DNA of 64,000 nt from positions 492,267 through 556,266 of the forward strand of contig NW_008709815.1 in the NCBI RefSeq assembly GCF_000327385.1, written 5' to 3'. Of the stretch, positions 47,341 to 59,569 are shown piece by piece. Below the pieces are notes generated by a model that ran no database searches, was not told where the DNA came from, and saw only the letters and a program-made list of their open reading frames with translations. Position numbers and translations under genes: made by a program. The DNA is from Lottia gigantea (Eukaryota; Mollusca; Gastropoda; Lottiidae). How positions within the stretch are numbered: the first letter of the stretch is position 1; each line of letters opens with the position of its first letter.

Positions 47341-49159
47341 CTGAAATTGCATGTTTCATTAACCTTTTGTACCATTTGCGAGGTACGTGTCATCTGGAAG
47401 ATCAGAGTGCATATAAGGTCGTTATTACACCATAACCTTTTCATGAGCAAAAGATCATCTATGGTCTGTCAACCCACTCTTATTGTTCATGAGAAGGTCA
47501 AAGACTCGGCACTTGATAACTGTTATGAAATCATTGTGCCACCATGGTCGTTGCAATATCATAATCACCTGCACGTCTCAAAAGATTAATGCCTTTATTA
47601 GGTTAAACGTTTTATCAGAATGAGAAAAAAATCCATATTAAATTTAATATTGATAAACAAATGTCAGCCATGCAGGTTTTGATAAAGGAAATGTTGAAAG
47701 TATAGTAATGCAAGACCCGATGCACTTGCAAATGGCAATAACAATCTTGAAGTCACGACAGAGTAAATATCATTGCAGCTGGTACGTTGTTTTAAAAAAC
47801 AGACAAACAGATGTTGGGTTTTCATTCTAAAATGTGATATGCATAGCTAAAATTGACGACTGTATTCCTTGAGCAAATTTTATGCCGGTCAATTTTGAAT
47901 AGTTCATTATCCAGCTTTGAATACTGAACCGATTTTATAAATGCGGACCTTCTAACAAAGCCATTCAAAATTATATTTAGAACATTTGATATTGGTTTGA
48001 AAAAGATCTGTCGACAAATTTTATATTGACAATTGTTGATGATTGACGAATATGACTCGAAGAGGTTAACTAAAAGCGAGATATTTGAAGAGAAAATTGA
48101 TTAAATCCATGTTAACTGGGACAACCATTAGTTAAAATGTGTATTCAGTGTAAATTTTTCTTGAAAAGTTAATTTCGAGGAGAAAAAATACAAGAATGAA
48201 AACGAGAGAGGAGACGAAATACAAGCGACTTAACAGGCTGGCACTGTTCATTTGTTAACAAAACCAATCGATTTTTGTGAACTAGTAAATCCCCATAGCT
48301 CATTGTAATGTTTATTTGAGAAATGTTTCCGTTGTATTCGGCCATGGGTACACTGAGAGAGTCAACAAACCCAAACTTGTAGTTGATAGTGTGTTTTCAT
48401 GTTTCACGTTTCTGTACTATTTCGAATCGTGGCCGATTAATTCTTTTTGATTGACTTTTCAGCCTAATCATTTGTTGGTTTGTCCTTAATTTCTCTGGAT
48501 ACTGGCCCTTATTGAAGTTGGCCCAGCTATATCCCCCCCCCCCCCTCTCTTTCCCATACACGCACACTTTTGTCATATAGTGCATGGGGAAGAATTACCT
48601 GTAAGGCCATCTTAAAAATTCTTTGGCCCCTAATCTTATGATTCATAGAAACGCCTGCACAGATAAGTGAATGTGAACTTTTTCGAAATTAGGTACTATT
48701 CAATTCCTTCCATCTCTAACAATCCTTGAGTAGCCTCGTTTATTCGGTTCTATTTGTCTGCTATCTACCGATGCTTTTAATCACCAACACATGTATTCAT
48801 CGGGGAAGAATTTAAAAATGTAATTCCCCCTTCTGGAGTGAATGCATGATTTCAAATTAGTCATTCAGACTGAAATGTTTTTGTTTTCAGACGTATAAAA
48901 ACTTGGCACTTCTTGCTGCCTCAATAGATGATATGAATGAGTGAATTGCAAAGCTCTATTCTTTATGAGCAAAGAGGTGTTTTCCTGTAATCTTATTTAA
49001 TTAAAAGGGATTTGATCAATTTTATATCATATAGTATAGGAACAATATTAAGGTCTTTTGCGACAATCACGTCTCTAAACGATTATTTTTAGTAGAATTA
49101 CAGGAACCACAGATATTGGAATGCTGCTATAAGTTTCTCTGATACATAAAATAGTTCAG

Positions 49160-49455
49160 AAAACTTTCCCTTTAGGCCTACTAGAAACTACTTAGAAATG
49201 GGAATATTTTAGCTAAATTAATAAGACTATAGTGTTGACAGCTCACCGTCGCAATTTAAGTCTTCAAATCCATCCAAATTATAATGACGACTCGTCTTTT
49301 CTTGAGACTCTGCCATATATAGACAATATATATATTTATGGAAATATAAATTGCTAGTTTGACTCATTTTTGAACGAGTTGTGCCATTTTTCGTACATTT
49401 CTAGTACTTCTGAAGACTATATACACATGTTTTAGATCTAAATCAACCCTCGCAA
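49160..49455 (+). mobile_element. MITE family B, diverged copy
   Basis: CAGCTCACCGTCGCAATTTA, ATGACGACTCGTCTTTTCTT and TTTCTAGTACTTCTGAAGAC place it in family B. Terminal repeats are eroded. It lies about 350 bases before a second copy. Confidence 0.65.
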
Positions 49456-49803
49456 GTGGTGAACCATGGCCTGTAATGAATTACCAGTAACAAACCCTTT
49501 AAAGCAGATTAATATTATGACTTGGTCTTCAACAAAGCTGACATGGAGTGCTAGTGATATCCGTTACATGATAAACTGCATAATGATTAAAACACATTTC
49601 ATTATGACATCATGCACATCTGGCAACTTTTTATTTTTCTTTATTTCTTCAATTACCTTCATCTCGAAGTATAATTGCCTTCATTGGTTTAAGTTTAATA
49701 AGTTAAATAACCGGAAGATTTCGACCTTCTTCAAATCATATTGATACCTAGTTGTGCAGATAAGGTATTTTTTGAGTTAAAATCTTGAATAAAGTTCTTT
49801 CAT

Positions 49804-50101
49804 TAAAGGGACAGATGCGCCATTATTTTGCCAATCGTACCTTAGTTTCAAAAACGGGGAATTGTTTAGCTAAGCTAATCAGTAATAGTGTTCACAGCTC
49901 GCCGTCGATATCTGAGACTTCAAATACATGTGTGTCCAGAATTATCACCATTTGACAGATAAAAAGACGAGTAGTATTTTCTTGAGGCACTTCCATATAT
50001 ATATAGAAATATATCTATAGGTATTCCTAGTTTGAGATATTTTTGAAGGAATTATGCGATTTTCGTACAATTTCAGTACTTCTGAAGACTCTACCGCTTT
50101 A
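49804..50101 (+). mobile_element. MITE family B, nearly complete copy
   Basis: Starts TAAAGGGACAGATGCGCCAT and ends GCTTTA; TA at both ends. Inside: GTACCTTAGTTTCAAAAACG, CACAGCTCGCCGTCGATATC, TCAGTACTTCTGAAGACTCT. 298 bp. Confidence 0.75.
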
Positions 50102-50844
50102 AATAAGGCTTTGTCTATCCCGATAAATTTGAGATGACCCTAAAACTTTTCGTCCCAGCATAATCCACACCCACAGCGTTATTGACAAGGAAACGTTTTG
50201 CTGTACACTGCTAAAAAACCAATGTCCGTTTAGTATTTTAAGTATACATTGTGTTAAGATAAACAATAGAGTTAGCGGATATGAAGCAGCCAATAATTTG
50301 TCATGAGAATATAACGTTATCATAGTTTCACTTCCCAACTGATATTTTATTCGTGTTGTGTTAGTTACACGCGAACCAGTCCATGGGAACTCGATCAGAC
50401 ATCACTTTTGTCTGGGAGTTAAAAATTGGGGATAGAATTTGAGTTGAGGTGAACTTTTTAGCACAGCACTAGACATTAAAGAACTCAATGATAAGAAATT
50501 GGAGTGATGGTGGGGGTGGGAGGGGGGGGGGACAAAACTCTGACCAGTATAACTTTTAGACTGAATCATCTCTGTATAACGTCTCTTTCAATCTAATTTT
50601 ATTATATCACTCTAAACCGATCACAATATAATGAGAAATGTATTGATACGTTTGTTATTTTGATCATTTCTCTTTTGAATAAATTAATTTCTGATATCAG
50701 ATATTTTATAAATATTGTAATGGACCTGTCACAATTTTGATATTTAGTGTATTGAATTATGCATAACATTTTGATATTTTGATAATGAATGTCTAAAATG
50801 TCTATTGTTTTCATTCTTGATCAGACTATATGAATTTTTCGAAT

Positions 50845-51030
50845 GGCATAAATTTTTACCAGTTAGCCTATATCCACTTCGCCTGTTACCGTAGCCTGAA
50901 GCACACATGGTCTTTTAGGCCACAAGATTATTTCCCATGCCATTTCCGACCCATATCCCTGACAGAGGGAAATCTTGATAGGTATCAAACCTAGGCCCCA
51001 AACCTACAAGGTAACCAATGACCGATATAT
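50845..51030 (-). mobile_element. Possible SINE relic
   Basis: On the minus strand GGTTTGATACCTATC resembles a Pol III B box and is followed by CTCTGTCAGGGATATGGG and CATGTGTGCTTCAGGC, as in tRNA-derived SINE bodies. Weak; no A box or target duplication is clear. Confidence 0.25.
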
Positions 51031-54000
51031 TTGCTATAAAGAAACAAAAAAGCGTTATTACCCTACACATTAAGAATATAAGAATGAATAGAATAGAAAC
51101 CATTGTGAAAGAAGGAAATAAAGAGGTTTATGATTACATATCAATGGATTCCATTAAAAGAAGCCTGTATAAGAAATACACATCAGAAATAGCATCAACC
51201 TAAAAGCATACATATTGAACCTATGGCAATCGATCAACTCGTATCAACGTTGATATTGGTTAAACAACAACAAAATGTATGAAGGCATAAGAAGAGAAAG
51301 GTTTTTTTACCTCTTCATGTTCATGTATAATAGACGCATGTTCGACGCTGCACTGACACCAAGAGTAAAATGATACGAAGGATGAATACGATTAAACTTT
51401 CCCGAAACTGAATCGAAACTAGAAAACCTGAAATCATTTGGAATGCTCAGTCGAGTCCCTTAAATATGTTACCGTTTTCATGTGCCTTAAAGGATTACTA
51501 TTTAGTACGGAATGCTGGCGTAGATAAAGTTTCCCCTCGGGACAAAAATCCAAAGCCTGTCCCGCTGAAGGCTATACATGTTACAGAACATTCAATCGAA
51601 AAAGAGTGTAAAACTTGGGCAGTATTGTTCTGTAGTACGATGCCCGTCCCATTCTTTTTGCTATAAGAAACCAAGAATATTGAGATGATATATAGTTCAT
51701 AAACTGAATACCTGGTTGAAGATGACTGGAAATCGTTTTCATTTGTTTAATCAGCTAGAAGAATTTCAGATATTTTCAGTCATTAATTCAAGTCTGCACT
51801 CAGTAATAGATTTACTTTATCGCCATATAATCTACACAATTTAAAGGAGACGCGTCTAGGAATTAAGAACAATTTCACTTTGAAATACAAAGAAGTACAT
51901 TCTAAAATTAATTTGATACAGAAATGGATCTTGATTTTGTGTCGTAGGGGAAATAAGGACTCAAAATCCTTAGCAAGAAATTCTTGTTAAGAAAGAAAAT
52001 TCAAGGGGAACTTTTCCTTTAAATTTTCATATGAAAATGATCATTTATCGTTGCTGAAATAATCTTATACACACAAAAAAAAAACATGGTTTTAAATTCT
52101 TGTTAAAATAATTCCAGAGGAAGTAAGAATCATAGAACATAAGTTTTTATCGTTCTGTCTAATTAGATATTAACTAACGTATATCTAGTAGAGATATAGT
52201 ACGTGCGCTAGTCTAGTACGTTAAAGGAACTAAAAAAATAATGTATAACCATGTTACTCTTTGAGTATGCATAGAATTACATCCTGTACATAAAGAGCGT
52301 AGACCTGCTCACAGATTTGCATACATATTTCCTAGAAATGAGCAAGGTGAGCCATTCCCGCAGTTCTGTTTCCTTATGTTCATTCTTACTGCATAGCATA
52401 ATCAATCATTATTTATCCTTAGCCTACATGCAGTGGCTCAACTAGACAAGTGGGGAGAGGACTAGAGAGGACTGGATTTTCAACCTATTTCACTCATTTG
52501 CATATTGCTGATTGCTTAGTTTGACTATTATTGTATACTTTAGTACAATCTTTTTATTAGTTTTCCTTGACAACGGAATTTGAGCCACTGCTTTCATCCA
52601 GAACCAATCGGCTATTGAAGACGGGCGTCGATTTGAAGTTTGCTATTTGTAGTTGTTGGTAAAGTGGAGAAATATCTACTTCTACGGTGTCAACCGTGTC
52701 GATGCAATAGGCAACTTGAACAGAACTCGCCTTAACTACTCTTAGGGCAAATAACCTTATAAGCTATATAGATGCAGAATGGTATGAAGGAAAACTTACA
52801 TTACATTTCCAATCTCTGATCTTAAAATGTCAAGCAGATTTAAACATGTTTGTTAAACCTGCTATTAGATCTCTAATTCAACATAACATTTAACATAATT
52901 AAAGTCATGTCATTTCTGTTATTTTAAATCTTGCTGTAATCATGATAAGGAATTAAAAGGTTGTACCTAAATACCTTACAATTCCGGTCTACAAATTGCT
53001 AGTAGCCTACTAGGACACACTTATATCTCTTTTTGCATGATACAATGATTAATTCCCTTGTTTCCATCAAGACGATTTACTTCTGACTAATGGTGCTGAA
53101 TATCTTGTTTTTGGTTAGTTCATAAATGGCCAACTTGAGAAGTGCACTCTCCGTTTAAGAAGTCTATACATTGTCAAGTAGTAACAGAGGTGATGTAGTT
53201 GGCGTTTTGTAGAATACTCTGTAGCAAGGGTTAGATGTCTAAAAAACCCGTTTTATCCTTACCATTTTCACAGATAATTAGATGGTCCGTAAAGTGGGCA
53301 AAAGTTATTTCAATTTCAGCCTCGTGGAATACAGTTATATCTAATAATCGTTATTTTATAAACTTATCATATATCGAGCCACTCATTCAAAATAAATGGC
53401 TCTATACACCGCGATATATTAATATATCAGACTCTCCGTCAATAACAGACAGACAATTTGGTCATGAAAAGTCGACAAAAGGCAGATCATCTATTTACCC
53501 AATGTCTAAGCCTTTTCACGATGCTATTATACCTCGTCTGTTTTCTAATTGGTGAAAGCAGAAACAAGATTGATTTATTGTTAGGTCAAAGTGCCATAGA
53601 CATTACATGTAACCTTCTCAAGCCATAGACCTACTGTCGATGTTCGCTTGTACGATTAAGAGATGGTTGAAGGAAATTGAAAGCATGTCAGCTTTAGCTA
53701 GCGACATGAATACATCACAGAACTTAGTCGATGATCTCTTCAGTTCATTTGATAAATGGGTTTCTTCTCGGCGGAGAAACTATTTTGTTATTCAATGTTA
53801 CTAGTATTCCACAAGTCTCGCGTCATTTGTTGTAACTTTCAAATTAGTTTGTATGTACAAAACCATTATGATTTAGTACCCCAAAGTGGTGGTTACAGAG
53901 ATACTATTTGAATCATCTAAGAGAAGATACAAGGGGAAAGCAATATCAATGATACAATCTAGTTATTCCAATATGTTACTTTGATAATACCATGGCAACT

Positions 54001-55012
54001 ATGGGACGCACAAGCGAGTTATGACTTTGAGACCCTGTAGTAGTACCCCTCGGATGTGGTACCTCGGTATACTAACTATGAACTACTTTGTAGTATTCTT
54101 AACTGATGCTGATCATTGTACCTCCCCTTCCGGTTGTCTGGAAATAATTCATAATATACAACCGCAACCGAGTTCTTAAGCGTGGTTTTGACAATCTATA
54201 TCAGGATTTTGACATTCGCATCATTCCATATGACTCTGACATGCAGAATATCCCAAACTGCCAATGTCAGTGTTGATGGTCAAGGTTCCACAAAAGGTTA
54301 TTGATTGAATTGCTGATTGTTGATATCTCAGGGTTGGTACTAACCATGACCCTCTTTAAAAGATACACTTTATGGGATTTGTCGGATGGCAGGTGAGTAT
54401 GCATTAATGGTTGAGATTGTGATATGTCCTTGAGAATCAAGAAGGTTTCCATCTATGGTACTTCGATATCTTAGGCACCGAAATCTCTGAAGTGTGGTAT
54501 GATTAGTACCAAGATAAAATTATGCAAGGGTGTTATTATGAAATTTTCAAAATTGTTTGCTTGCCTATCATTATTATTTCGGTTGGTTCCTCATAGACTA
54601 CATGCCAGAAAATTTCAGATGGTTAACGCTATTTTGTGTTAAAGTTAATCACTATAGATTTAGTTTACATGGTTATATAGAATGTAACTTCCTCAGACAG
54701 CTAAAGTTAATGTCAATAGATATTAAAATATTAATTATCGGTCTTGTCTGATAACAAAATTAGTTCCATTAGTATTAGTTTTATAGGTTGAAAATCACAA
54801 GTTAAAGATGCATTGACTCGGACGAAAATTAAAGGTTGTACCAACTGAAGATATTATTATTAGAATTCTTGAGAGAGTGCTTAAGCCAGATTGTTTTTTT
54901 ACAAATTAAATTCATTATTGAACACTGGGAGAAATAATTAAGTTATAATAACGCTGGCACACACTACGCCTTTAAATATTCCCGATTTTAAAGCTTGTTC
55001 GCTTTTTCGGGT

Positions 55013-55096
55013 GCATGACATAGTGATAGCTCATAGACGCTTGATCATTCGACATATTGCCATTGCTGTGGGCATCTCACATGAAATGAGTACACC
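55013..55096 (+). mobile_element. Mariner-like transposase fragment
   Basis: The frame reads HDIVIAHRRLIIRHIAIAVG then ISHE, matching the helix-turn-helix of mariner transposases (form VxxDRRLTxREIAxxxGISHG). Only about 28 codons remain. A DNA transposon relic. Confidence 0.6.
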
Positions 55097-56239
55097 ATCA
55101 CCAACGAGTTGGGAAATACCCACAAGATTTCTTGACGGGCATCCAGGCTTTACGGCATCGCCATTTAAACATGAAGGTAATAATAATGATGGTAATGATA
55201 ATAAATAATTCAGTGTTAAGATAAAATTAGGTAAAAATTCCCAAATCATTGGATTTTCAAAGAATCTTCAAAGCATGAAGTCTTCTAATTCCAATGGGAT
55301 GATATCTGTCATAAAAAATAATAGAGAAGAGTTTCTCAGTAACCCATATTTAGAAACATAATCAGCAGTTAATAGATTACCTATTAAATCCGTGGAATAT
55401 TTCCCTCAAGGAAAACCTATAATGGACCGATTATATAAATGGAAAATTGTAGACTGAACGCGGTACATTGATAAAGCACTTTCTGCTTCTTTTGTGGAAA
55501 AGGAAGAATATATTTGTAAAGTATTGCGATTTTAGATATAGATGTATTTATGTAGACTATAAATAAATGTATTGTGTATTTTGTATTGTCACCATTAAAA
55601 AACAATTATTTCATAAACATTTGTGTATATTAAAGCAAAACCAATTAAATCCGTAATCCGGAATACACAGAGTGTCGGAGTACTCATAGTTTTTAGCCTA
55701 AGAAGGAAATCAATCGGGACCAGAAAATGATGTCGGATTACGCAGAATGTCGGAATATCTCAGAGTAATCTTTATAAGAATTAATTTAAATGTTAAAGGA
55801 TATTTCTTTGTTCCAGGAATAACCGATTCCCCATTTGATTTTTTCATGTAGCCTACTAAAGGAAACTGAAATTGTCCATCTTTACTAGTTCACCCTTTTC
55901 CAAACCTCATGTTTACGAAGACGAAAACAAGTCACGTCAGCAAAATCATAGCAATAGTTAACATTCTTTTAATTAGCCCATTAGTAAAAACAAACCCGAT
56001 CAAGAAATCAAAAGTTCAGGTTAAGCGCCCATTATTGAGGTTGTTAAAAAATGAGCTTTCTGAAGCTGTGAGGAAACATCTGGTACATGGTTTCAACATC
56101 GTTTCAGGATCTCCTTGTCATGCTTCCTATGCAACAAGCAGAGATACCAAGGAATTGGATAATATATTATTATCTTGCTTTAAAAATAGAGGCATATAGT
56201 ATCCGTTGGCTTACCATTTGAACAACAACGCACTCTTCG

Positions 56240-56337
56240 CAGCCCCGAAAGCAAGTTTTTCGTGCACAAATCTCATAACTATCTGAGATATTTCGCCCCC
56301 CCCCCCCCTCTCGGAAGTAAACCTTGCTCCGTCACTG
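56240..56337 (+). mobile_element. hAT-type MITE, 5'-truncated relic
   Basis: GCAGCCCCGAAAGCAAGTTT, a C-run and the right end CTCCGTCACTG match the copies at 15594 and 38891. The left terminal repeat is missing. Confidence 0.7.
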
Positions 56338-57479
56338 CGCATATCATTTATGTGGTTGGGTTTCCCATTTCAAGCGCTAGAATATTTAGTCAATGAGTCC
56401 AATCGTAACAAATAAGAAGATATACAGATAAGCAATTTTCAAATCACTCTTCCTTCATCACGGTGGTGAAATTCCAGTTCCAGAAAGCTTTTAATGAATA
56501 CTTAATTAGCAAAAATTATTGTTCATTTCGTTTTTAGTTTCACACAATTTCTGACTATTCTAATACTTCATCAGTTGTAACACGACTGAGTTGAAATTGC
56601 GTTGGTTAAATTTGCCACAAGCAAGAAAAAGAATGCCAGTTACAATTAGATAGAATAAAGATTGGTCTTGAATTTATCATCTTGACACGCGCCATAACTG
56701 ACAAAATGTCACTCCGACCCAATCAGTGACCTAACATGTTGTGATTCCATGTTAGAGGAAAAACACGATAGCTAGTTTCTCTTGAACTAATGGCTCAAGG
56801 CAAAGATTTGTAGGTTATATTGGAATTATAATGAGCTGGAAAATCTAACGACAGAAAACTTAAAATTGAAAGGAAAGCTTTTCTTACGGAAATAACATTT
56901 TATGCTTGTAGTCAAAACGTTTTATGAAACGTTTCAAACGTTAGAAACAAATGGATTGCTTCTGCTGCCTGCAACGGTGCTTTTAAGTTCCTGTTGTGAG
57001 TGATAACATAATTCTCTTACGGCGGACTTTTTATATTCGAATCCGATACGTGAGCGAGCAGCATAGACTGAGCTCTTGCTAATTATCACAATCCATCTCA
57101 TTTACCGATTTATCGATTTATCATCTACCACATCATCACAGCCATCATGTGCAGCGTATGGGAAATCGGGATGTGTCCCGAGAGACGAAAAAGACATTTC
57201 CTACTCCCTCAAACTGTTTCACTGTGTGTAAACTTGCCCGCGCCTATGCTTTAACTCTTGTTAATATTATATTATGAAAATGTCAGACTATTCCCTTCGG
57301 TTAAAATCTACCGTATATTACGTTGTTTTGACTAAAACCAACTTGATACCAGAGCTATAATTGTGTCAATGCGCGACTCGACAGTTTAATGGTGTTGAAT
57401 ATTATTATGGAAATATTTTAGTGGAAATATTTTAATGATATAGACAAGATAATCTCAAAATAATAATTCATGGGAATCT

Positions 57480-57750
57480 CACAAACATTTTGTAACAATG
57501 TTTGGAATAACAGATATTTATAACGTAACAATATTTGTAACAACGGTTTTGATTAAAAGTTTGTTATTTATAACGTTACAATGTTTGGGAGAATAACAGT
57601 TGTTATTAGTAACATTATAATGTTTGAAAAAACAGTTTAGAATAAAAGTTGTTATAATTGGAATTACAGATGTTATCCATAACGTTACAATATCTGTAAC
57701 AACAGTTTGTTATTTATAACGTTACAATGTTTTGAACAACGATTGTTAAT
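57480..57750. repeat. Degenerate tandem repeat rich in AACGTT
   Basis: About four to five imperfect units of 50-75 bp carrying TTATTTATAACGTTACAATG and AACAGTTTG or related forms. AACGTT is palindromic. Non-coding. Confidence 0.6.
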
Positions 57751-58438
57751 TAAAGTTCACTCCATTATATTGTGACTGAAACAGAGGCTCAGGTCGACAT
57801 TGCGACTGACACAATCTGGTATCAACCTTATTTTCAACGACTGCAACTTATGGCATCTGAGCGAATCGTTAATGTTAAAGCAGGGCAATTAAAACGTTCG
57901 CAGTTGATGTCAGAACGTGCGACCATCCAGTTGATTGCAATTACCAATACAATGGATCCAGCGAGGTGCCTTAAATCACTCGACAACCTTGGCCAATCTT
58001 TAAAAAATATATGCTGTCTTTATTCGGTATACAAGTTGTGAGAGCCAAATTGTGGACGAATTTAGCATAGATTTCTAGCCAAAAATGACCCTCATTGAAT
58101 GATCTGATTTTCTTTGTAAAATTGCGTATAGGCCAATATAGAAATGTCTAAAAATCAAAATATTCTATTCACATAGTTCTTGTTTTAGAAAAAGAATCTA
58201 TGTAAACCTATCTAATATAAAGTTCAGTGAGGAAATTCACGTGGCATTGATTATCCAATATGCCGAGCCAGGTTCAGTAAAGCTTATATAAATAGGGAAA
58301 CTGTTAAACTAAACAACTTTAAACTCACGTTGATGAAGTGTATCAAAATACAAGGTCGTATGTTTTGATCTAAAAAAGTAGCCGATACCAACTTCAATCT
58401 ATACATCTGACTGGGATCTCTCTGCAGTGAGTTCGCTG

Positions 58439-58749
58439 TAAAGGACATATTCGCCATTTTCGGGGTTGATTTGGGTCTTAATGTAAATAGTCTTCAGCAC
58501 AAGAACTGTACGAAAATCGCATAATTCCTTCAAAAATACCTTAAACTAGGAATTTGTCACTCTAATTCTTTATTTGTCATTTCCATATACCACAGAGTCT
58601 CGACAAATGACGAGTCGTCATTTTCACTGTCAATAAACACACATGGATTTGATGGCTCCATTACTATAATCAATTACTGATTAGCTCAGCTAAAATAATT
58701 CTAAGACTAAGGTACGATTGGTCAAACGGATGGCTAATAAGTCCCTTTA
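58439..58749 (-). mobile_element. MITE family B, complete copy
   Basis: Ends TAAAGGACATATTCGCCATT and GGCTAATAAGTCCCTTTA, TA at both ends; 311 bp. The inside is the reverse complement of the + copies (GACGAGTCGTCATTTT, CTAAGGTACGATTGGTCAAA). It shows that TA, not TTAA, is the flank common to all copies. Confidence 0.78.
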
Positions 58750-59569
58750 ATTTCCACCTTCGCCTGAAGTTGTTCAAACTGGCAGTCCGGATGTGAATTG
58801 TGTATACTTCGGCAGTTTGATATGAGCTTTAGACAAATTAAGTAACTAAAATTGATCAGTTATTACCTGTAGATATAGCTATGCTAAATAATAAGTTTGT
58901 ATATGCAATTAACCACCCATTCATTCTGACCACTGATAATTGCCAAGTGTCAAGCTTTTGCGTGAAAGTTTTAAACGATTTCTTTTTGTACGTTGTTAGA
59001 TTATGAGATAGTAATGGATATGATATAATCTATATTGTTTTACCTTACATGTTAATTTGTATTAATGATATCATGTGGAATAATCAAGCTCAGATATCAT
59101 ATTACTTTATTAACATGCACGAGATATCATAACAGTGATGGATGTTGGTTCTATCACATGATAATAAATGTGACTGGTTTTGTGATGTTAAACTATTATG
59201 ATATTCGATTCTCGAAACAACATAAATGCAATGAAATGCATGGAGTTTTACATCCTACTTTTCGTATTCTAATGAGGGAAAAATGGTTCATTAGCCTACT
59301 CTTTTTTCTATTTCCAACTGTCGATGGATCTTAAACGTACACAACCTGTATCACACGGAGCCTCGGTTTTTTGTCCCATCCGAACGACTAGACCTTTTTT
59401 TCACGGTGCATCACCGACAAGTGGCAACCGGGTTGAAATATCCGAAGGTATTAGCTGATATTGGATATATTATGTTATCAGTTTCTTGACATTGTTTAAA
59501 TCCATGTAATGTATTGAATTCTGAAATTTTCTTATCTTTCTAGGTGTTTGGGCAGCCTACTCATTTGAT
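58750..59569. other. Upstream of the small secreted-protein gene
   Basis: Holds a dispersed-repeat copy at 59220-59455. An acceptor TTATCTTTCTAG ends at 59543, so the 26 bases before the ATG at 59570 are 5' UTR of an exon whose upstream partner was not found. Confidence 0.45.
59220..59455 (+). repeat. Dispersed repeat, copy 1
   Basis: Shares ATGGAGTTTTACATCCTACT-type sequence, a GATGGATCTTAAACGTACAC block, TTTGTCCCATCCGAACGAC and GTGCATCACCGACAAGTGGC with an inverted copy at 62560-62880. Probably a SINE- or MITE-type repeat; family not assigned. Confidence 0.5.

Larger units (their letters stand above)
44581..49159. other. Gene-poor region
   Basis: No recognised gene. It contains a tRNA-like SINE relic (46031-46112) and one unexplained exon-like ORF (47089-47340). 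The remainder is AT-rich without clear structure; a C-run lies at about 48531. Confidence 0.4.
50102..58438. other. Gene-poor region
   Basis: No recognised gene. It holds a possible SINE relic (50845-51030, minus), a mariner scrap (55013-55096), a hAT MITE relic (56240-56337) and an AACGTT-rich tandem repeat (57480-57750). Open frames at 53235-53555, 55909-56199 and 57772-58041 have no recognisable domain. Confidence 0.4.

Noticed and set aside
53235-53555. 106-codon open frame
   Set aside because: No recognisable domain, promoter or splice context; AT-rich composition makes such frames likely by chance.
55909-56199. 96-codon open frame, Lys-rich with a Cys/His-containing stretch
   Set aside because: It looks somewhat protein-like (SSPCHASYATSR-type region) but no family, start context or partner exon was found.
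57772-58041. 89-codon open frame
   Set aside because: Starts at a non-ATG codon and has no domain or splice support.
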